A stretch of DNA of 33,577 nt from Bacillota bacterium (GTDB lineage: Bacteria > Bacillota > Sulfobacillia > Sulfobacillales > JAIMBI01). The first letter of the stretch is position 1. Each line of letters starts with the position of its first letter. Location: the NCBI GenBank assembly GCA_021795575.1, contig JAJYPH010000019.1:1-33577 (forward strand). The letters are read 5' to 3'. Below, piece by piece: positions 15,796 through 23,434 of the stretch. Position numbers and translations under genes: made by a program. A model generated the notes under the pieces. The model saw only the letters and a list, made by a program, of their open reading frames with translations. It was not told the origin of the DNA and did not search any database.

Positions 15796-16746
15796 TCAGT
15801 GGCGCACCACGTTGCGGCGGGGCTCTTCGTTGACGTGGAGGGTGAAGACGTCGGGGCGCGCGTAGTGGCCGGTGACGTCAAAGTCGAACCGGGCCTGTTC
15901 CAGTTCGGTCAGGTCCAGCGTCGCGACCAGGAGGCCGGCCGCATGGTACAGCGGGCCCCGCACATATTGGCCCAAGGGCCCGACGATGGCGCTCCCGCCC
16001 CGGCACAGTTCTTCGGGCGCCTCGGTCAGGTCGGCCGCACACGCCAGGTCGTCCGGGTACATGCTTTTGGTGACGTATTGGTTGGCGCCCAGCACGAAGC
16101 ACCGTCCCTCGCATGCGATGTGTTGGAGCGTCGCCTGCCAGGTGTCGCGGTCGTCGGCCGTCGGGGCCACATACAGCGCCACGCCTTTGTCATACATGGC
16201 GGCGCGCGCGAGGGGCATGTAGTTTTCCCAGCAGATGAGCCCCCCGACAGGGCCGAACGGGGTGTCGACCACCGTCAGCGTGCTCCCGTCGCCCTCGCCC
16301 CAAATGAGGCGCTCGGAACCGGTGGGCTTCAACTTGCGATGCCGGCCCAGCAACTGGCCGTCCGGGCCAAAATACAGGGTGGTGCCGTACAGCGTCCCCT
16401 GGCCCCCATGGTCGGCCCGTTCGATGACGCCCACGACCACGTACGCGTGAGCCTGCGCCACGGCCGCCGCCAGGCGGTCGATGGCCGGCGAGGGCACCGC
16501 CACCGCCGATCGCCAATACCGTCCCCAGTCGAGGCGGCCCTCCCGCCGGCGACTGCCGACGACGGCGCCAAATCCCAAGCCCCGCGGGTAGCCCGACAGA
16601 AACGCTTCCGGAAACACGACCAGTTCGGCCCCCTGGCCCACCGCTTCGGCCAAGCGCTCAATCACCCGGTCGACACTGCGTGCCAAGTCCATCAGCACCG
16701 GAGCGTCCTGAACCACGGCCACCGTGACCGCATCGACTCGCCGCAT
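15796..16746 (-). CDS. Nitrilase (carbon-nitrogen hydrolase family)
   Basis: This 316-residue enzyme has the full Glu-Lys-Cys triad: Glu47 in FPEAF, Lys138 in HRKLKPT and Cys172 in GGLICWENYMPLAR. The C-W-E-N/H-x-x-P-L context and ERLIWGEGDGS are typical of true nitrilases, which convert R-CN to the carboxylate and ammonia, rather than of amidases. ATG at 16746 is supported by AAGGA 9 bases upstream; the frame is open further to 16842 but has no better start. It is divergent from paaA across 286 bases. An arylacetonitrile such as phenylacetonitrile would yield phenylacetate, the feedstock of the Paa pathway, but substrate choice cannot be read from the sequence. Confidence 0.92.
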   Translation of the reverse strand: MRRVDAVTVAVVQDAPVLMDLARSVDRVIERLAEAVGQGAELVVFPEAFLSGYPRGLGFGAVVGSRRREGRLDWGRYWRSAVAVPSPAIDRLAAAVAQAHAYVVVGVIERADHGGQGTLYGTTLYFGPDGQLLGRHRKLKPTGSERLIWGEGDGSTLTVVDTPFGPVGGLICWENYMPLARAAMYDKGVALYVAPTADDRDTWQATLQHIACEGRCFVLGANQYVTKSMYPDDLACAADLTEAPEELCRGGSAIVGPLGQYVRGPLYHAAGLLVATLDLTELEQARFDFDVTGHYARPDVFTLHVNEEPRRNVVRH

Positions 16747-17032
16747 GGTCACCCGTCCTTCTGGAGCGCCGCCCGATATTCTGGCCCGCTGGCCCTGTGG
16801 TGCTCCGCCTGCATGGTGCCGGTTCACGCGTTCGCTGTCCACCTGAGTGCGGGAAGGGCTCTGCGCCGAGCCGCCTTAGGCGCCGCGACGTCCGGGCCGA
16901 GAGGGTCATCAGTCGTGCAGCCACCAGGACCTTTGGTTCACCGGCAGGGGCCAAGGGTCGCCTCCACGTCGCACCCAGCGACCGTACCACGGGAAGGACC
17001 GGAGGGGTTCACTGGGACCAAGGAGGGCTCGC

Positions 17033-18004
17033 ATGAACCCAGACGTGGAGGAGCGCACTCAGGAATTTCTCACACACCTCGATGACGGCTGCCTCGTGGA
17101 AGCGGACCACTGGATGCCCGAGGCGTATCGGGCCGAGCTGGTGCGTCTCATTCGGCTGCACGCCGTCAGTGAAATCATGGGAACGCTGCCGGAGAAAGAG
17201 TGGGTGCCGCGCGCGCCTACTTTGTACCGCAAGCTGGCGCTCATGGCCAAGGTCCAGGACGAAGCCGGCCACGGCCAGCTGCTCATCCGCGTGGCCGAAG
17301 ACCTCATGGCGCCGCGAGGGCAAAACCGCGAACACATCATGGCGGACCTGTTTGCCGGCCGCCAGAAGTTTCACAATGTGTTTCATCTGCCCGTGCCCAC
17401 GTGGGCCGACGCCGGCCTCATTGGCTGGCTGGTGGACGGCGCCGCGATTATCACGCAGGGCATGCTGCTGGGGGGCTCCTATGCGCCCTACACGCGTGCG
17501 CTCCGCCGCATTGTGGAAGAAGAGGCGTTTCATATTCAGCACGGTGAAAGCATCTGCATGGCCCTGGCCGAGGGCACGGCGGGACAGCGAGCCATGTTCC
17601 AGGATGCTTTGACCCGCTGGTGGCCGGCGTTGATGATGTTTTTCGGTCCGCCCGAGGATGGGGCGGCACGGTCGGCGGTCCCGGGAGCCGCCCACACGTC
17701 CCATCAGGCGGCCAACCTGCGTTTTCGGATCCGCACCAAGAGCAATGAGGAGCTGCGCCAGCGCTACCTCAGCAAGTACGTGCCCCGCATTCGCTCGCTG
17801 GGGTTTGTCATCCCGGATCCCACCCTGCAGCAGGACTCGGAGACGAAGGCGTGGACCTACCAGCAGCCGGACTGGGACGAGTGGCGCGCCATCATCGCGA
17901 ACCATGGGCCGCGTTCCGCGGCGCGGCTGAACCTGCGGCGCACGTCGTACGCCGAAGGGCAGTGGGTGCGCGACGTGATGGCCGGCACCCGAAAGGCGGT
18001 GTGA
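17033..18004 (+). CDS. paaA: 1,2-phenylacetyl-CoA epoxidase, catalytic subunit PaaA
   Basis: This 323-residue ferritin-like diiron oxygenase subunit epoxidises phenylacetyl-CoA as the first ring-attacking step of aerobic phenylacetate degradation. Carboxylate/histidine ligand pairs are visible in KVQDEAGHGQLL and VEEEAFHIQHGE. The sequence LPEKEWVPRAPTLYRKLALMAK and the C-terminal PDWDEWRAIIANHGP are strongly conserved in PaaA. The ATG has AAGGAGGG about 7 bases upstream. It begins a tight paaABCD cluster. The 286 bases upstream (shared with the nitrilase gene) show no clear PaaX or PaaR operator or sigma-70 promoter. Confidence 0.95.
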   Translation: MNPDVEERTQEFLTHLDDGCLVEADHWMPEAYRAELVRLIRLHAVSEIMGTLPEKEWVPRAPTLYRKLALMAKVQDEAGHGQLLIRVAEDLMAPRGQNREHIMADLFAGRQKFHNVFHLPVPTWADAGLIGWLVDGAAIITQGMLLGGSYAPYTRALRRIVEEEAFHIQHGESICMALAEGTAGQRAMFQDALTRWWPALMMFFGPPEDGAARSAVPGAAHTSHQAANLRFRIRTKSNEELRQRYLSKYVPRIRSLGFVIPDPTLQQDSETKAWTYQQPDWDEWRAIIANHGPRSAARLNLRRTSYAEGQWVRDVMAGTRKAV

Positions 18005-18007
18005 GAT

Positions 18008-18364
18008 ATGACGACCGATGACTCGGGTTCCCTCGCCGACCGGACGCCGCCGCCAGACGCGGGCGAGCTTGCGGTGTACGAGGTGTTTGCACAAACCAGC
18101 GAGCGGGGGACGGTGGAGTGGCAGGCCAGCCTGCTTGCCGGGTCGCCGGCGATGGCGCTTATGCTGGCCCGGGAAAACTTTCTGCGCCGCCGCGAGATTT
18201 TCGACCTGTGGGTGGTGCCGCGGGACGCCATTGCCCGGGCGAAAGGGGCAGATGACTTCTTTCGCCTGCCCAAGACCTATCGCGAGGTGTCCGACTACCA
18301 GTATCTCGTCGGAAAATGGCGGCAGTACCATCAGCAGGCCATGACACCCGACACCATGGCCTAG
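18008..18364 (+). CDS. paaB: 1,2-phenylacetyl-CoA epoxidase subunit PaaB
   Basis: This 118-residue small subunit is thought to bridge or dimerise the PaaAC complex. The core is conserved (AVYEVFAQTSERGTVEWQAS, ALMLARENFLRRREIFDLWV) and ends in KTYREVSDYQYLVGKWRQY. The first ~20 residues are a variable polar tail. The ATG lies 3 bases after the paaA stop, with AAAGGCGG in the end of paaA as the probable ribosome site. Order and spacing match known paaABC operons. Confidence 0.93.
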   Translation: MTTDDSGSLADRTPPPDAGELAVYEVFAQTSERGTVEWQASLLAGSPAMALMLARENFLRRREIFDLWVVPRDAIARAKGADDFFRLPKTYREVSDYQYLVGKWRQYHQQAMTPDTMA

Positions 18365-18387
18365 GGCTAACGAAAGGAGATGGGAAC

Positions 18388-19176
18388 GTGGACGCCGACC
18401 GGTACCACTTGGCACTCACAGAGCTTTTGATGCAGTTGGCGGACGACGACTTGGTGGTGGCGACGCGGGCAGGCGAGTGGCTGGGGCTGGCTCCCCATTT
18501 GGAAGAGGACGTGGCCTTTTCGTCGATTGCCCAGGATGAGATGGGGCACGCGGCCACTTATTTCACTCTGTTGGCGACCATCCACGGCGGCGATCGGGAC
18601 GACCTGGCGCATCTGCGCCCGGCGCTGGCCCGGCGCAACAGCGTGATGCTGGAGCGGCCCAACGGACGCGGAACCTACCGAGACACGCCTCACTTCGACT
18701 GGGCGTACGCCTTGGCGCGTCACTTCTTTTACGACACCCTGGAAATGGCCCGGCTGGATCGCCTCGTGCAGTCGGCCCATCGCCCGCTGGCGGAGGCAGC
18801 GGCCAAGATTCGGCGGGAGGAGCGCTACCACAACCAGCATCATTCCATGTGGCTCCGAGACATCGCGCGCAGCGGACCCGACGTCGGGCGGCGCGTGGAG
18901 CTTGCGCTGGACCGGGCGGCCGCCGACGCCGTTGACCTGGCCAGTGCCGGGCCGATGGCGGCCGAGATGGAGACGTTCGGGCTGCTGCCCGATGCCTCGC
19001 ATCTGACCGACGACTGGCGTGCCCGCGTAGCCCAGGCGCTGGACCCCTTGGGCTGGGCGCTGCCTCCCCTGCGGGGCACGTTGAACGGTCGCCACGGCGA
19101 ACACACCCAGGACTTGACCCAGTTGCTGCAGGACCTCGGGGAGGTGTACCGGTCAAGCCCCGGGGCGTCGTGGTAG
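18388..19176 (+). CDS. paaC: 1,2-phenylacetyl-CoA epoxidase subunit PaaC
   Basis: This 262-residue ferritin-like partner of PaaA has the helical sequences ADDDLVVATRAGEWLGLAP, FSSIAQDEMGHAATYF, FDWAYALARHFFYDTLEMAR and RREERYHNQHHSMWLRD. In studied systems PaaC is the structural, non-catalytic subunit. Two E-x-x-H-like pairs (DEMGH, EERYH) are still present here, so metal binding cannot be excluded. I chose GTG at 18388, which has AAAGGAGA about 8 bases upstream; the frame is open upstream to 18316 but that would overlap paaB. The 3' end overlaps the likely start of paaD. Confidence 0.93.
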   Translation: MDADRYHLALTELLMQLADDDLVVATRAGEWLGLAPHLEEDVAFSSIAQDEMGHAATYFTLLATIHGGDRDDLAHLRPALARRNSVMLERPNGRGTYRDTPHFDWAYALARHFFYDTLEMARLDRLVQSAHRPLAEAAAKIRREERYHNQHHSMWLRDIARSGPDVGRRVELALDRAAADAVDLASAGPMAAEMETFGLLPDASHLTDDWRARVAQALDPLGWALPPLRGTLNGRHGEHTQDLTQLLQDLGEVYRSSPGASW

Positions 19177-19679
19177 CCGCACCGGCGTCCCGCGGACCCC
19201 GAGTGCAACAGGTGATGGCGGCCCTAGACCACGTGATGGACCCCGAGATGCCTGGCGTGAGCATTGTGGCGCTGGGCATGGTGCATACCGTGGCGGTGGA
19301 CCGCGAACGCGTGCGGATCACCCTGTTGCCCCCGTTTGTCGGGTGTCCGGCTTTGGACGTCATGCGGGCCCGCGCCGTGAGCGCGGTGAGTCAGGCCACG
19401 GGCCTCGAGCCGGATGAGATTGTGGTGGAGTACAGTGCTGCCGTGCCATGGACGTCCGACCGCGTGGCGCCGTCCTGCCATCGGGCCCTCCGGTCGCGGG
19501 GCATTGCGCCTCCGCCGCGCGTGACCGAGGAGGTGATGACGGAGATGCCCCCGGTGGCGTGCCCGTGGTGTGGGTCGGTCGACACGGAGGCGGAAGGGGT
19601 GTTTGGGCCCACGGCATGTCGGTCTATCTACTACTGCCGTGCGTGCCGGAACCCCTTTGAGGCGATGAAGCCGGTATAA
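19170..19679 (+). CDS. paaD: PaaD, Fe-S/maturation protein of phenylacetyl-CoA epoxidase (MIP18 domain + zinc ribbon)
   Basis: This 169-residue protein has an N-terminal MIP18/DUF59 domain (DHVMDPEMPGVSIVALGMVH, TLLPPFVGCPALDVMR) and a C-terminal four-cysteine ribbon (CPWCGSVDTEAEGVFG with ACRSIYYCRACRNPFE). This is the classic PaaD layout, close in length to the E. coli protein (165). PaaD is needed for an active epoxidase, probably for metal-centre assembly. GTG at 19170 overlaps the paaC end by 7 bases and lacks a clear ribosome site, so translation is probably coupled; an internal GTG or ATG near 19206-19215 is also possible. No paaE reductase gene follows. Confidence 0.92.
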   Translation: MVAAPASRGPRVQQVMAALDHVMDPEMPGVSIVALGMVHTVAVDRERVRITLLPPFVGCPALDVMRARAVSAVSQATGLEPDEIVVEYSAAVPWTSDRVAPSCHRALRSRGIAPPPRVTEEVMTEMPPVACPWCGSVDTEAEGVFGPTACRSIYYCRACRNPFEAMKPV

Positions 19680-19731
19680 GAGGACGGGGGGCCCGGAGTC
19701 GCGGCGCGACACCCTCGGACCCACCGCGCCA

Positions 19732-20940
19732 CTAGGCCGGAGGCGCCGTCGCGGGGGTGGTGCGTTCCCTTGAGACGCGGGACCACACCCGGGCGCTGGC
19801 GAGCGGGACGAGGGTGCAACTGAGCCCCACGCCCAACCACTGGAAGGCCGCCCCCATTCCGTTGATCTGGCTCACGACGCCAAAGACGAGGGGCACCAGG
19901 AGCATGGCGGCAGACCAAAAGACGTTGACCACGGCAATGGCGGATGCCCGGTCGACATCGGCCACGGCACCTACCACCAGGGTCAGATACAGCACCGCGA
20001 CCGGGGCCGACAGGAAACCCGTCGCGATCAGCGCGGCCGCGACGAGCCACGACGTATTTGTGGCCCCGGTCAGGAAAATTCCCGCCGCCATGCCCCCCAC
20101 GCCCAGGAGGACACCCGTGCGTTGACCGGTCCAGCGCAGCAGGCGGCCCGCCATGAAGCTCCCGAGGATGGTGCCGACGTTGCGCAGGGCGGTGACCAGA
20201 CTGGCCGTCGTCGGGGAGTGGGTGAGGTGCAGCACCCACAGCGGATAAAAGGATTGCACCAGCGCCTGCGGGACGGCGGCCAGCAAGGCAATGCCCCCGG
20301 CCACCCACACGGTCGAGTAGCGGAACAGCGAAGGCAGGCGGCGCAGGGCCGGCAGCACCTGCTCGTGACGGCGGTCGGCTGCGAGGGACACCAGGCCCAC
20401 GGTCAGCACGAGCGCGGCCACTTGGATCCCCGTGATCAGGCCGAAGATCGCGCGATAGCCCACCAGCCCCACCAGGGGCCCGGTGATCACGATGCCAATG
20501 AGGCCGCCCAGGTTGGCACCTCCGGTAAAGTGTCCCAGCCGGGTGGCGATGTCGCCCGGCAGCCGCGTGATGTAAGACTGGGCGGAGGTCCAAAACAGCC
20601 CGCGCATGGCGCCGCTGAAAACCTGGGCGGCCACCAAGCCCATCACACTGGTGTACCCTACCCATGGCGCCAGGCCGGCCAACACCGCAAGGCCGAGGGA
20701 CACGCGCAGGATGCGTACTTCCCCAAAAACGGCTGTAAACGGCCCACTGAGCACGCGCTGCAGGACGAGGAACACTCCTGGCAGCGCCGTCAGCAGGGCG
20801 ATCGTGAAAATCGGGAAGTGCCGACTCGCGGCATACAGCGGAATGGCGAACGACAGCATAAGATACCCTATGTTAAATACCCATCCGACAGCGGTCACTT
20901 GCTTGGCCGATCGGGAGATGGACGGTGGCGGGACGAGCAT
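19732..20940 (-). CDS. MFS transporter
   Basis: This 402-residue membrane protein has about 12 hydrophobic helices in two six-helix halves, separated by a basic loop (AADRRHEQVLPALRRLPSLFRY). MFS-like loops such as GRLLRWTGQRTGVLLG follow transmembrane segments. AAAGGAG lies 9 bases before the ATG. It converges with paaD across 52 bases, so it may be a separate unit. Uptake or export of an aromatic acid would fit the neighbourhood, but the sequence gives no substrate. The 345 bases upstream (20941-21285) hold its ribosome site and a hairpin at 21068-21102; I see no gene there. Confidence 0.9.
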   Translation of the reverse strand: MLVPPPSISRSAKQVTAVGWVFNIGYLMLSFAIPLYAASRHFPIFTIALLTALPGVFLVLQRVLSGPFTAVFGEVRILRVSLGLAVLAGLAPWVGYTSVMGLVAAQVFSGAMRGLFWTSAQSYITRLPGDIATRLGHFTGGANLGGLIGIVITGPLVGLVGYRAIFGLITGIQVAALVLTVGLVSLAADRRHEQVLPALRRLPSLFRYSTVWVAGGIALLAAVPQALVQSFYPLWVLHLTHSPTTASLVTALRNVGTILGSFMAGRLLRWTGQRTGVLLGVGGMAAGIFLTGATNTSWLVAAALIATGFLSAPVAVLYLTLVVGAVADVDRASAIAVVNVFWSAAMLLVPLVFGVVSQINGMGAAFQWLGVGLSCTLVPLASARVWSRVSRERTTPATAPPA

Positions 20941-21067
20941 GCGGCGCGGCTCCTTTCACGGATGCGGATAAGTCCCTGCCGGCGAGACACCCGCCCGCAC
21001 GAACCCGCGGCACCCGGCTCGCGACAGCACGACCCAGCGAACAGGGGGCATCGCGCCCGGAATGCAG

Positions 21068-21102
21068 AGAGGCCCTTAGTATGACGCGGCATTCGGGCCT
21101 CT
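21068..21102. terminator. Hairpin in the gap between MFS and NrtS-like genes
   Basis: AGAGGCCC (21068-21075) and GGGCCTCT (21095-21102) are exact inverted repeats around a 19-base loop, in the 345-base gap without a gene. It could be a regulatory leader structure of the MFS gene (minus strand) or of the NrtS-like gene (plus strand). No T-run follows. Confidence 0.3.
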
Positions 21103-21285
21103 GAGGTCGACCCATCCAGCATACCGCGATCGGCCCACGGCGCATAGGTGGGCGCGCGACAGCCCCCGCGCCACCTCGCCCGACGGCCGTGGCGTGAGCA
21201 CCGCTCCGGGCTGCCGGTGGGTGTCCATACTGTGGAGGGGCGGTTCAGCCGCTGCCAGGCAGGACCCGGACGGGGGTGGGGATCG

Positions 21286-21603
21286 GTGGACGAGGCGCCT
21301 CCGGGCGGGCGGGGGCTTTACTGCCGCTTTGAAACGGCGGACGGACCGGTGGTCAAGGGACAACTGGCGGCCCTCCTGCACCCGCCGCTGGTTAAAACGG
21401 CCGCCAAGACGGCACTGGTGGTGGGCGTCATCCTGGCTCTCATCAATCACGGCGCCGCGCTCCTGAGTGGACGTATCACGGCCGCGTTGCTCTTCCAAAT
21501 GCTGCTGACCTTCGCGGTGCCGTATGGCGTCGCCACGTATAGTGCCGTATCCATGGCGCGACTGCCCAGCCCGGTCGACCGGCCGGAAGTCGGCGACCGC
21601 TAG
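21286..21603 (+). CDS. NrtS-like small membrane protein (putative nitrate/nitrite transporter)
   Basis: The C-terminal half reads VKTAAKTALVVGVILALINH, a GAALLSG loop, and LLFQMLLTFAVPYGVATYSA. This is two membrane helices with the L-I-N-x-G and VPYxVxTYSA motifs of the NrtS family, small membrane proteins linked to nitrate/nitrite transport. The start is uncertain: the frame is open from 21148, but the first ~45 residues of that version look non-coding. GTG at 21286 gives 105 residues. The conserved core starts about residue 40. A glutaredoxin-like remnant and a Crp/Fnr regulator follow on the same strand. Confidence 0.6.
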   Translation: MDEAPPGGRGLYCRFETADGPVVKGQLAALLHPPLVKTAAKTALVVGVILALINHGAALLSGRITAALLFQMLLTFAVPYGVATYSAVSMARLPSPVDRPEVGDR

Positions 21604-21761
21604 CGCCGCCGGCCGCAGCGTCTGATAGGCGGGCTGCCGGCCCTCGAGCGGGCGCTCATGGCCGGGGTGCCCCATGTGAACTGGCTTACAGACCGCGAGG
21701 GCCCCATGGGGCAGCGTGAGGGCAGACGAGAGGCGTGGCCGCGACGGGGGAGGCGATTCCG

Positions 21762-22022
21762 ATGGGTGCGGGCGAAGACGCGGCATCAAGAGTGGACCTG
21801 TATTCTCATGTCGGCTGCTGGGGTGGGGAGGCGGCCATCGCGTGATTGACGGAGGCGCGCATCCCCTTCCGGGTGCATGACATCGGTCAGGACCCGGCGG
21901 CGCGTGCGGCGTGGCGGTCGCTGGGGGCGCCGCCGTCCCCGGTCGTGGACGTGGACGGCCACATCCTCGTCGGATTTGACGCCAAGGCGGTTCAGGCCCT
22001 GCTGGCGGGCGGAGTGGCGTAA
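21762..22022 (+). pseudogene. Glutaredoxin-like gene interrupted by an in-frame TGA
   Basis: From ATG 21762 (GGGGGAGG 8 bases upstream) the frame reads a short leader, then VDLYSHVGCWGGEAAIA. TGA at 21843-21845 (codon 28) follows, and after it LTEARIPFRVHDIGQDPAAR, APPSPVVDVDGHILVGFD and a stop at 22020-22022. Joined, this is an 86-codon glutaredoxin: beta strand, redox motif, G-I/P-x-x-x-x-D-I, the cis-proline segment PPSPVV and the D-G-H-I-L-V-G-F-D end. The redox motif is CWGG, so the second cysteine of a CxxC site is gone as well. TGA sits where many glutaredoxins have an aromatic residue, so a TGG-to-TGA change is likely. The terminal TAA overlaps the ATG of the Crp/Fnr gene (TAATG), so loss may alter coupled translation of the regulator. 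Confidence 0.75.
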
Positions 22023-22753
22023 TGCCAAGCAGTGAAGTCGAGCGCACGACGTCGGATCGTCGCGACAAACTTGGTTATCTGGGGCGCATCGATCTGCTGC
22101 GGGAACTCAGCGCGGAGGACCTCCAGGCCATCGACGCGCTGGTGCCGCTGATTTCCTATGGCGCGGGCACCGTGCTTTACGAGCCGGACCGGCGCCTGAA
22201 CCGCCTGTTTTTCCTGAAGCGGGGGCAGGTGCGCCTGTATCAACTCTCCCCGGAGGAAAAGCAGCTGACGCTGGCCCTGCTCCGGGCGGGCAATATTTTC
22301 GGCGAGACCGACACCTTTGCCACGGGCGCGGGCACCTGCTATGCGGAGGCCCTCACGGACGCGCTGGTGTGCACGATGACCACGGCCGACCTGATGGCCT
22401 TCATGATGAAGCGGCCGCGGGTCGCGCTGCGCCTGATTCAGATTCTGTCCCGCGAGCTAAAGAGCGCCCAGGAGCTGGCGGCCACTTTAGCGCTCCAGGA
22501 CGTCCGCACGCGCGTGTTGCATCTGCTCACCAAATTGGCGGCGGAATACGGCGAGTGCCGAGACGGGGAGTTCACGGGGCTGGACCTCAAATTGACCCAC
22601 CAAGATCTGGCGCACATGGTCGGGGCCACACGCGAGTCCGTCAGTGCGGTGCTGGGCGATTTGGGGCGCAAGGATATCGTGCAAACCAGCCGCGGCCGGC
22701 TGGCCATTCGCTGCGAGGAGGCGGCCCGCCTCTTGGAAGGCAACCTGCCATAG
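22022..22753 (+). CDS. Crp/Fnr family transcriptional regulator
   Basis: This 243-residue regulator has a cyclic-nucleotide-binding-like beta barrel (about residues 20-130, with YGAGTVLYEPDRRLNRLFFL, GQVRLYQLSPEEKQLTL and GNIFGETDTFA), a dimer helix, and a winged helix-turn-helix (about 185-220, LTHQDLAHMVGATRESVSAV). It lacks the N-terminal cysteine cluster of oxygen-sensing Fnr, so the signal is unknown. The ATG at 22022 overlaps the stop of the glutaredoxin-like remnant. Targets may include the neighbouring redox and NrtS-like genes, but no binding site was identified. Confidence 0.92.
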   Translation: MPSSEVERTTSDRRDKLGYLGRIDLLRELSAEDLQAIDALVPLISYGAGTVLYEPDRRLNRLFFLKRGQVRLYQLSPEEKQLTLALLRAGNIFGETDTFATGAGTCYAEALTDALVCTMTTADLMAFMMKRPRVALRLIQILSRELKSAQELAATLALQDVRTRVLHLLTKLAAEYGECRDGEFTGLDLKLTHQDLAHMVGATRESVSAVLGDLGRKDIVQTSRGRLAIRCEEAARLLEGNLP

Positions 22754-22805
22754 GCAGACGCGGCGGAGAAGCGGATTGCGGGCACTGGCGAGAGGAGGAT
22801 CCAGC

Positions 22806-23093
22806 GTGCTGAACCTGTTGCCCCCGTCGGTGTCCACCATGATTGATCCCTGGCTCACAGCGGTGAGCGGGATTGCCTATATCCTGTATGGCATCCGCTT
22901 CTGGCGCGGCCGCCCCTGGTGGCTCCGCCTCATGTACCTGCTGGGCGGGGCCGTGCTGGTCGTCGATGAGTTTGACATGCTGTGGTGGATCGAGGGGATT
23001 GGCCTGGCGCTGATCGTCTCCGCCATCCTTGGTGCGTCCGCTGAGACCCCGGCGGCCCAGCCGGGTCCGGCGCCGACGGGCCGGAACCCGTGA
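22806..23093 (+). CDS. Small two-helix membrane protein, function unknown
   Basis: This 95-residue protein starts at GTG 22806 with GAGGAGGATCC upstream; the longer frame from 22644 lies inside the Crp/Fnr gene and is rejected. Hydrophobic segments are at about residues 14-25 and 38-49, with a third at about 57-72, and the tail is rich in alanine and proline. The acidic/aromatic stretch DEFDMLWWIEG lies between segments. I recognise no family. Its stop overlaps the GTG of the next gene (GTGA), suggesting coupled expression with the thioredoxin-like protein. Confidence 0.75.
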   Translation: MLNLLPPSVSTMIDPWLTAVSGIAYILYGIRFWRGRPWWLRLMYLLGGAVLVVDEFDMLWWIEGIGLALIVSAILGASAETPAAQPGPAPTGRNP

Positions 23094-23419
23094 CGGCCCG
23101 GGGCACGACGGCCGCGACTCCCATCGTGATTTGCCGCATTACCGGTCGTCAGGGACTGGTCTCGGTGCCGGACTGGGTGTGCCGGGAGTGTGACCTCACG
23201 GTGGCGGCGGTCACGGAGGCTTGTCGGCAGGCCGACGGGCCACCGGAGGCGGTCGTCGTGAAGCCCTGGCTGACGCACGTCGGCGAGGCGTGGCGCCTGG
23301 GTGCGCGCCATCCCCCTGCCGTCCTGGTTCGCGGGCAGCTGTACAGCCAAGAAGTCGTGCCCGACGTGGGGCCGTTGGCGGCCTACCTCCGGCGCGCCGT
23401 GAGCGAGGGGGGGCCGTAG
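23090..23419 (+). CDS. Thioredoxin-fold protein with a CxxC motif
   Basis: This 109-residue protein has a CREC motif (Cys31, Cys34) at the start of a helix and a later HPPAVLV segment that fits the cis-proline strand. G-Q-L-Y-S-Q-E-V-V-P and a C-terminal helix follow, as in small redox-active disulfide proteins. It is probably a cytoplasmic thiol-disulfide protein; the partner is unknown. GTG at 23090 overlaps the stop of the upstream membrane-protein gene. It lies between a broken glutaredoxin-like gene and a peroxiredoxin-like remnant, so the locus once held several thiol-redox genes. Confidence 0.65.
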   Translation: MTARGTTAATPIVICRITGRQGLVSVPDWVCRECDLTVAAVTEACRQADGPPEAVVVKPWLTHVGEAWRLGARHPPAVLVRGQLYSQEVVPDVGPLAAYLRRAVSEGGP

Positions 23420-23434
23420 GCGGGGCGTCTCCAG

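Noticed and set aside
19689-19722. Possible terminator between paaD and the MFS gene
   Set aside because: The arms GGGCCCGGAG and CTCGGACCC pair only with mismatches or bulges and there is no T-run.
21843-21845. TGA as selenocysteine or a programmed recoding site
   Set aside because: It is not at the redox-active position, the second active cysteine is also lost, and neighbouring genes carry frameshifts, so mutation is the simpler explanation.
21076-22068. 330-codon minus-strand open frame across the sparse region
   Set aside because: The translation is Pro/Arg/Ser-rich without domains, lacks a ribosome site, and opposes the NrtS-like and glutaredoxin-like sequences.
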